Shown: one piece after another, positions 5,660 through 9,183 of the stretch
Position numbering within the stretch: position 1 is the stretch's first letter
Layout: every line of letters starts with the position of its first letter
Assembly (NCBI GenBank): GCA_003487805.1
Contig: DNNE01000204.1
Span: 63,561 to 72,743 of the forward strand
Length of the DNA: 9,183 nt
Source: Blastocatellia bacterium
GTDB lineage: Bacteria > Acidobacteriota > Blastocatellia > Pyrinomonadales > Pyrinomonadaceae
Direction: 5' to 3'
Translations under genes and position numbers: made by a program
Notes under the pieces: model-generated
The model's database searches: none
Told to the model about the DNA's origin: nothing
What the model saw: only the letters and a program-made list of their open reading frames with translations

Positions 5660-6652
5660 ATGGCAGACAATTCTGACGATACGTCCCTGAGCAAAGAAGA
5701 GAACGAGATCGACACGTACTCCGGCCAATACCAGCGTCGCGGCGACCGCCGGCCGGCCCTGGTCTTTTTGCGTGGAGAATTGTTGGCCGTGCAAATTCCG
5801 CTCGAGCGCGAGCAAGTGACCCTCGGTCGCGCGCTGGACGCGGACATTCGAATTAACGATTCAAGGGCATCGCGGCTGCACGCGCGCATCACCACTGAGC
5901 TCGACAAAACCAGCGGTGGAATGTGTTATCGGTTAAGCGATCTTGATTCAACCAATGGCACGATTCTAAATGGGACTCGCATCGACTCCGCGTTTCTTGA
6001 GGACGGCGACAAATTCGAAATAGGCGATCAGTTGATCCGCTTCGAAATGCTCGACGAAATCGACCGTGAGTTTCAGCAGCAGATCCATCGCTTGTTGGTT
6101 CACGATGAACTGACTGGATTATTGACCGGCAAATCTTTTTTTTCAGAGCTGCGTCGTGAAGCCGCGCGCGCGGAAGCCGAGAACATGCCGTTCTGCGTGC
6201 TGATGATGGACCTTGATCATTTCAAAGAAGTCAACGACACTTACGGCCATCTGGTTGGAAGCGAAACGTTGGAAGACGTCGGCGCGGTAATTAGAAAAGC
6301 ACTGCGGGCGGGTGACGTGGGTGCGAGATTTGGAGGCGAGGAATTTGCGGCATTCCTACTGGACGCTGACTATGCGCAAGGGTTGATTGCCGCAGAGCGC
6401 GTGCGATCCGCCATTGAGAAGCATGATTTTCCCGCGGTGCGTCGCAGCGGCGGCGCCGATCCGATCCGGACTCATCACATAACGATCAGTCTTGGCGTGG
6501 CGTCTTACCCTGATGACGGGCGCGATCCGATTCAACTGGTTGAAATGGCTGACTCCGCGCTCTATCGCGCGAAACGAAACGGGCGTAATCAAGTGTGCGC
6601 CTACCGGCCGGCAGCGACCACGGAAGTATTACGGCTGCGTCCACGCCCATAA
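5660..6652 (+). CDS. FHA-domain diguanylate cyclase (FHA-GGDEF)
   Basis: Predicted cytoplasmic enzyme of 330 residues making cyclic di-GMP from two GTP. No signal peptide or membrane segment is visible. An FHA domain, which binds phosphothreonine peptides, spans about 33-130: G56-R57 in VTLGR, S71-R72-L73-H74, and N99-G100 in DSTNGT, with a second NG at 104-105. The GGDEF domain spans about 147-315: DELTGL (149-154), MMDLDHFKEVNDTYGH (182-197) with the metal-binding aspartate, the active-site loop GGEEF (225-229), and ISLGVASYP (276-284). R216-A-G-D219 lies exactly five residues before GGEEF, the standard inhibitory I-site, so product feedback inhibition is expected. The usual N-R after LTGL is replaced by T-G. 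This implies control by a Ser/Thr kinase signal through FHA. The lipoprotein gene begins 24 bp downstream, so they probably share a transcript. The start at ATG 5660 has only a weak ribosome binding site. Confidence 0.95.
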   Translation: MADNSDDTSLSKEENEIDTYSGQYQRRGDRRPALVFLRGELLAVQIPLEREQVTLGRALDADIRINDSRASRLHARITTELDKTSGGMCYRLSDLDSTNGTILNGTRIDSAFLEDGDKFEIGDQLIRFEMLDEIDREFQQQIHRLLVHDELTGLLTGKSFFSELRREAARAEAENMPFCVLMMDLDHFKEVNDTYGHLVGSETLEDVGAVIRKALRAGDVGARFGGEEFAAFLLDADYAQGLIAAERVRSAIEKHDFPAVRRSGGADPIRTHHITISLGVASYPDDGRDPIQLVEMADSALYRAKRNGRNQVCAYRPAATTEVLRLRPRP

Positions 6653-6676
6653 GCTCGGCTCTGAATAGGATGCTCA

Positions 6677-7351
6677 ATGCGATTTGTACTCTACACAATA
6701 GTCTTTGGCGTTTTGCTGGTGGCCGCGTGCCGGCCGAATGACAATGGCTCACAGGCGAATCTGAATTCGGCCGTAGCGAACACGCCGGCGCCGCGTGCGG
6801 TTGCGAGTCCGGTTCATTCAAAAATCGATCCGTGTACCTTGCTTACCACCGATGATCTCAAAGGCGTGCAAGGCGAAGCGTATAAGGATGCGCAACGATC
6901 AGACCGCCTCGATGGCGACTTTATTGTCGCCCAGTGTTACTACGCGCTGCCGACGACCGCAAACTCCGTCGTTTTGAACGTTACGACGGCCAAAGACGAG
7001 TCAGGGACGCGAACTCCGAAGGCATTTTGGGAGCAGACGTTCGGCGGCGACGAAGAAAAAGAACGCGAAGGGAAAGGCGATCGCGACAAAGATAAGCAGA
7101 AGGACAAGGACAAGGCTAAGAGCCAGCCGGCCGAGCGCCGCGAAGAAGGTGAAGAGAAAGAAGCTGCGCCGCCGGAACGAGTCAAAGGTCTGGGTGATGA
7201 AGCGTTCTGGGCCGCGAGTCCTGTCGGCGGTGCGATCTATGTGCTAAAGAAGGATCTGTTCTTTCGGATTAGCGTCGGCGGCGCGGGCGACCAAAAGACA
7301 AAATTGAATAAGTCAAAGTTGCTTGCGCAAAAAGTGTTGACGAAGCTGTGA
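6677..7351 (+). CDS. Lipoprotein with cysteine pair and charged Lys/Glu insert
   Basis: Predicted lipoprotein of 224 residues. The N-terminus MRFVLYTIVFGVLLVAAC carries a lipobox V-A-A-C with lipidated C18. A low-complexity linker (about 20-48) follows. The domain starts at KIDPCTLLTTDDLKGVQGE (49-67) and includes AQCYYAL (85-91), so C53 and C87 could form a disulfide. This opening recalls DUF3558-type lipoproteins, from memory and not verified. Residues 125-168 are almost entirely charged (repeated DKDKQKDKDK and REEGEEKE). The remainder, VKGLGDEAFWAASPVGG (169-185) and YVLKKDLFFRISVGG (188-202), looks like the second half of the same globular domain, so the charged tract is probably a surface loop insertion. 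AGGA lies six bases before ATG 6677. The 24-bp gap to the diguanylate cyclase suggests an operon. Function unknown. Confidence 0.85.
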   Translation: MRFVLYTIVFGVLLVAACRPNDNGSQANLNSAVANTPAPRAVASPVHSKIDPCTLLTTDDLKGVQGEAYKDAQRSDRLDGDFIVAQCYYALPTTANSVVLNVTTAKDESGTRTPKAFWEQTFGGDEEKEREGKGDRDKDKQKDKDKAKSQPAERREEGEEKEAAPPERVKGLGDEAFWAASPVGGAIYVLKKDLFFRISVGGAGDQKTKLNKSKLLAQKVLTKL

Positions 7352-7418
7352 TGACTGGGCGGTCCCAACCGAGAGAACTTAAGCAGTGCCGTAGGCAGGA
7401 AAATTATCAACGTGGGTG

Positions 7419-7427
7419 TGCTATAAA
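7419..7427 (+). promoter_or_regulatory. Candidate extended -10 promoter before 7488
   Basis: TGCTATAAA matches an extended -10 element (TGnTATAAT with one change). No convincing -35 box lies 16-18 bases upstream. Transcription would begin near 7434, giving a leader of about 55 bases before ATG 7488. Confidence 0.35.
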
Positions 7428-7475
7428 CATTTGGCCGCTACGCGGCTGCTTGTTGAAGATCTCGAAACGATCATT

Positions 7476-7481
7476 AAGGAG
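7476..7481 (+). promoter_or_regulatory. Ribosome binding site deciding the start at 7488
   Basis: AAGGAG, a consensus Shine-Dalgarno sequence, lies six bases before ATG 7488. It rejects the longer frame from 7416, whose extra 24 residues would precede an otherwise perfect signal peptide. Confidence 0.85.
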
Positions 7482-7487
7482 TGGATC

Positions 7488-8081
7488 ATGAAACGACTAA
7501 TCCTGGTGCCCATGCTCGTCATCGGCTTCAGCTTTGCAGCCCTGGCCCAACAACCGAGTGAACAACGGGCCGCTCTCACTGACGCGGCAATCGCGTTTGA
7601 CACGAAGGCAGCGCCGGCGCTGGAAGCACGCCTGCGAACGCAGGTGCTGAACGGATCAGATGATTCGCCGGTTACGAACGTAAAGATCGCAGTCAAGAAT
7701 GTGACGTCGAGCTTTTACACTTACGTGAGCGGCTGGGCCACCTTCTATGATTCGAACGCCGTGCGATGCGGTGAAGGAGTATTCAAGCTGGACGCCCTGG
7801 CTCCGCAGGAATCTGCTGAAGTCGACACGCCCGGTCTGCGTCTGCGCTGTGCGCCGTCAACGTGGCGCATTGTGGCGACGAACCTGATGACGCGAACTGC
7901 CGATATCGCGCAGGTCGTCGCAACGCAGCCACCGCCGGTCGAAGCGGTCGTGGAAAGGCCGGCGCCGGTAAACTTCATCATAAGCATTGACGGCGAACAG
8001 CATCCGATCCAGGTAAACAATCCGATTGTGTTGAAGCTGGGGAATCGCAATCGGAAGATTGTTTTGAAGCCGGTGCCGTGA
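7488..8081 (+). CDS. Secreted beta-rich protein of unknown function
   Basis: Predicted exported protein of 197 residues that I do not recognise. The signal peptide is residues 1-20 with an ALA/QQ cleavage site. A central region (about 60-135) alternates hydrophobic and polar residues as in a beta sandwich: VTNVKIAVKNVTSSFYTYVSG, WATFYDSNAVRCGEGVFKL and GLRLRCAPSTWRIVATN. C94 and C121 could pair. A proline-rich linker (VATQPPPVEAVVERPAP, 144-160) leads to a short C-terminal beta-rich domain, FIISIDGEQHPIQVNN and VLKLGNRNRKIVLKPVP. The N-V-T and FYD pattern recalls small Ig-like domains such as FxLYD, but this is only a fold-level guess. It has its own likely promoter, so it need not belong to the operon before it. 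It converges with the exported-protein gene at 8210-8911. Confidence 0.8.
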   Translation: MKRLILVPMLVIGFSFAALAQQPSEQRAALTDAAIAFDTKAAPALEARLRTQVLNGSDDSPVTNVKIAVKNVTSSFYTYVSGWATFYDSNAVRCGEGVFKLDALAPQESAEVDTPGLRLRCAPSTWRIVATNLMTRTADIAQVVATQPPPVEAVVERPAPVNFIISIDGEQHPIQVNNPIVLKLGNRNRKIVLKPVP

Positions 8082-8114
8082 GCTGCCCGTTAACCTTTCG
8101 CTCAGGCGTTGCGG

Positions 8115-8187
8115 GGCACTAGCCCGACCGTGAGGGAGGGCTCCGAACCAACATCAAGGAGCCCTCCCTCACGGTCGGGCTAATGCC
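8115..8187. repeat. REP-like inverted repeat, copy A
   Basis: The arms 8115-8144 and 8158-8187 are 30 bases each and complementary at 29 of 30, with a 13-base loop. Each arm also contains AGCCC...GGGCT, so it can fold alone into a shorter hairpin, as paired REP elements do. A second member of the same family lies at 9032-9112, on the other side of the gene at 8210-8911. It sits between two convergent genes, where it could end transcription from both sides, although there is no T-tract. Confidence 0.8.
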
Positions 8188-8209
8188 ATTCGGAGATCCT
8201 GCTTCGTAA

Positions 8210-8911
8210 TCAAAGCGCCCGGCACATTTCGTTTGGTGACCAGGGGGTGGCCATCGCCCTTTGATACGCGGTTTTGATCTCGCCCGCATTCCAGTCCTTG
8301 CGCATCCAGCTTTTTCCGTCGGCAAACTCCACTCGATTGATAACTATCTTTTCCTGCAATGGACTTGCGGTGGTCGCGAGACTTGCGGCGCTAACCGCAT
8401 CGGTTGGGCCGGACAGACTGACAGCCTGTAATTCTTTGTCTTTGTCAGGTTTGATATTGACGCCGCAAAGGAATTGTCGCCGCGTCACGATTGTTGGATT
8501 GGCCCTGTCGACGAATTGATACTCCCAGAAAATTACTTCGACCGCTTGCTTGCTCGCGTTGTGAATCGTCGCCTGGTAAGCAAACGAGTCAACCGCTTTC
8601 GCCTCAGGCTTATCTGCATCTCGCACGCTTTTTTCCAGCGCGGCGCCCCGGCCATCAAGCGTATCCGCGTTTGGATCGCGCACGCCGGCCGGATCATTGA
8701 TGCGCACGTTGCGATCATAGTTCTTGTCGGCTTGCGTCATGGCGCGTGCCGGCAGAGGTTTCTCCGGCGCTGAAGTATCAATCTTCTGGCGGCTCTTGGA
8801 CCATTTAAAACTTAGCACTGTGATCTGACTTCCGTCCGAGGTCCCGGTTTGCACGACGCGATCGGGAAAGGCCAGCATCGCGAGCAGTGGAAGCAGCAAA
8901 AGAGTTTTCAT
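8210..8911 (-). CDS. Exported protein of unknown function flanked by REP-like repeats
   Basis: Predicted protein of 233 residues that I do not recognise. The N-terminus MKTLLLLPLLAMLAF is a signal-peptide-like hydrophobic stretch, but no strong cleavage site is evident. Residues 50-107 are polar and rich in Asp, Lys, Arg and Asn (NYDRNVRINDPAGVRDPNAD). The following 108-205 look beta-rich: SFAYQATIHNASKQAVEVIF, WEYQFVD, RRQFLCGVNIKP, and KIVINRVEFADGKSWMRKDW. C149 and C229 are the only cysteines. ATG 8911 is preferred over GTG 8914 because AGGGAG is six bases from it. The gene is on the minus strand, convergent with 7488-8081, and stands alone between two copies of an inverted repeat. The internal pattern (N-x-S followed by aromatic strands) resembles the convergent neighbour in type but not in alignable sequence. 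Function unknown. Confidence 0.8.
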   Translation of the reverse strand: MKTLLLLPLLAMLAFPDRVVQTGTSDGSQITVLSFKWSKSRQKIDTSAPEKPLPARAMTQADKNYDRNVRINDPAGVRDPNADTLDGRGAALEKSVRDADKPEAKAVDSFAYQATIHNASKQAVEVIFWEYQFVDRANPTIVTRRQFLCGVNIKPDKDKELQAVSLSGPTDAVSAASLATTASPLQEKIVINRVEFADGKSWMRKDWNAGEIKTAYQRAMATPWSPNEMCRAL

Positions 8912-8917
8912 CACATT

Positions 8918-8923
8918 CTCCCT
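8918..8923 (-). promoter_or_regulatory. Ribosome binding site deciding the start at 8911
   Basis: On the minus strand AGGGAG lies six bases before ATG 8911 and only three before the GTG at 8914, favouring the ATG. Confidence 0.7.
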
Positions 8924-9031
8924 GTGTGGATTTCATAACTACGGAAGGGTGCCGGGGGATTGTCTCTCTTTGTGGTTTCATCATCAAGTATTCTGTGAGG
9001 TGATTTTGTTGACGTGACGCCATTGGCGAAA

Positions 9032-9112
9032 CGGGGCAGTAGCCCTACCGTAAAGGAGGGCTCATCAAGTTGCGCATTGGGAGCCTTCCCTTGCGGTTGG
9101 GCTACTGCCCCG
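9032..9112. repeat. REP-like inverted repeat, copy B
   Basis: The 32-base arms 9032-9063 and 9081-9112 are complementary at 28 of 32 (two of the exceptions are G-U pairs in RNA), with a 17-base loop. Both arms carry GTAG directly overlapping the AGCCC foot of a short internal palindrome; a 5' GTAG is the mark of REP elements handled by RAYT transposases. The core aligns with copy A at 8115-8187 but the loops differ. Confidence 0.78.
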
Positions 9113-9130
9113 AATCAGCGCAACTGATTC
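9112..9130. repeat. Short perfect hairpin after REP-like copy B
   Basis: GAATCAG (9112-9118) and CTGATTC (9124-9130) form a perfect seven-base-pair stem with loop CGCAA. It abuts the REP-like repeat. It overlaps the TGA of a possible minus-strand gene end (9129-9131). Role not evident. Confidence 0.5.
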
Positions 9131-9183
9131 ACTCGGCCTTGCCCAAAAAAGTCCAAATCGTGCGTGAAGAATCAATCTGGTAC

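Noticed and set aside
1..9183. CRISPR array, tRNA, rRNA, phage or defence gene cluster
   Set aside because: No regularly spaced direct repeats, tRNA-like cloverleaf, rRNA segment, integrase, nuclease or other characteristic gene is seen in either strand.

Overview
The window reads as a chromosomal stretch of an Acidobacteriota genome. The main reason is three secreted proteins of the VWFA-related Acidobacterial type (family TIGR03436 as I recall it), a paralogue family strongly expanded in that phylum. Moderate GC, many short exported proteins of unknown function, and repeat-filled gaps between genes fit this. A Blastocatellia-like member is a guess, not something the sequence proves.

Layout, left to right. 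Positions 1-191 hold the 3' end of one VWFA-like gene. After a short gap of repeat debris comes a full-length paralogue (424-2223), whose last ~190 bases and first ~45 downstream bases nearly copy the first, so the two are a tandem duplication. A convergent gene, ribA (2305-2967, minus strand), encodes a stand-alone GTP cyclohydrolase II of riboflavin synthesis. The two genes are separated by an inverted pair of a dispersed 20-bp repeat. About 450 bp without a convincing gene follows (3022-3473). It carries the likely ribA promoter and a strongly self-complementary segment (3256-3391) with competing pairings. Next come a small secreted cysteine-rich protein (3474-3992) and a third, divergent VWFA-like protein (4087-5418), split by a stable hairpin.

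From 5660 rightward the theme changes: an FHA-GGDEF diguanylate cyclase with catalytic site and inhibitory I-site intact (5660-6652), then, 24 bp on, a lipoprotein with a highly charged insert (6677-7351), probably cotranscribed. An exported beta-rich protein (7488-8081) faces a convergent exported protein (8210-8911, minus strand). Long inverted repeats of one family (8115-8187 and 9032-9112) bracket that last gene and look like paired REP elements. The right edge (9129-9183) is too short to assign.

Function: most products are exported (VWFA-like proteins, cysteine-rich protein, lipoprotein, two beta-rich proteins), so this is an envelope or secreted-protein region interrupted by one housekeeping gene and one c-di-GMP signalling gene. 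No CRISPR array, phage module, recognised defence system, tRNA or rRNA is visible. The parts most likely to be undescribed are the cysteine-rich/VWFA pair with its structured leader and the REP-like family.
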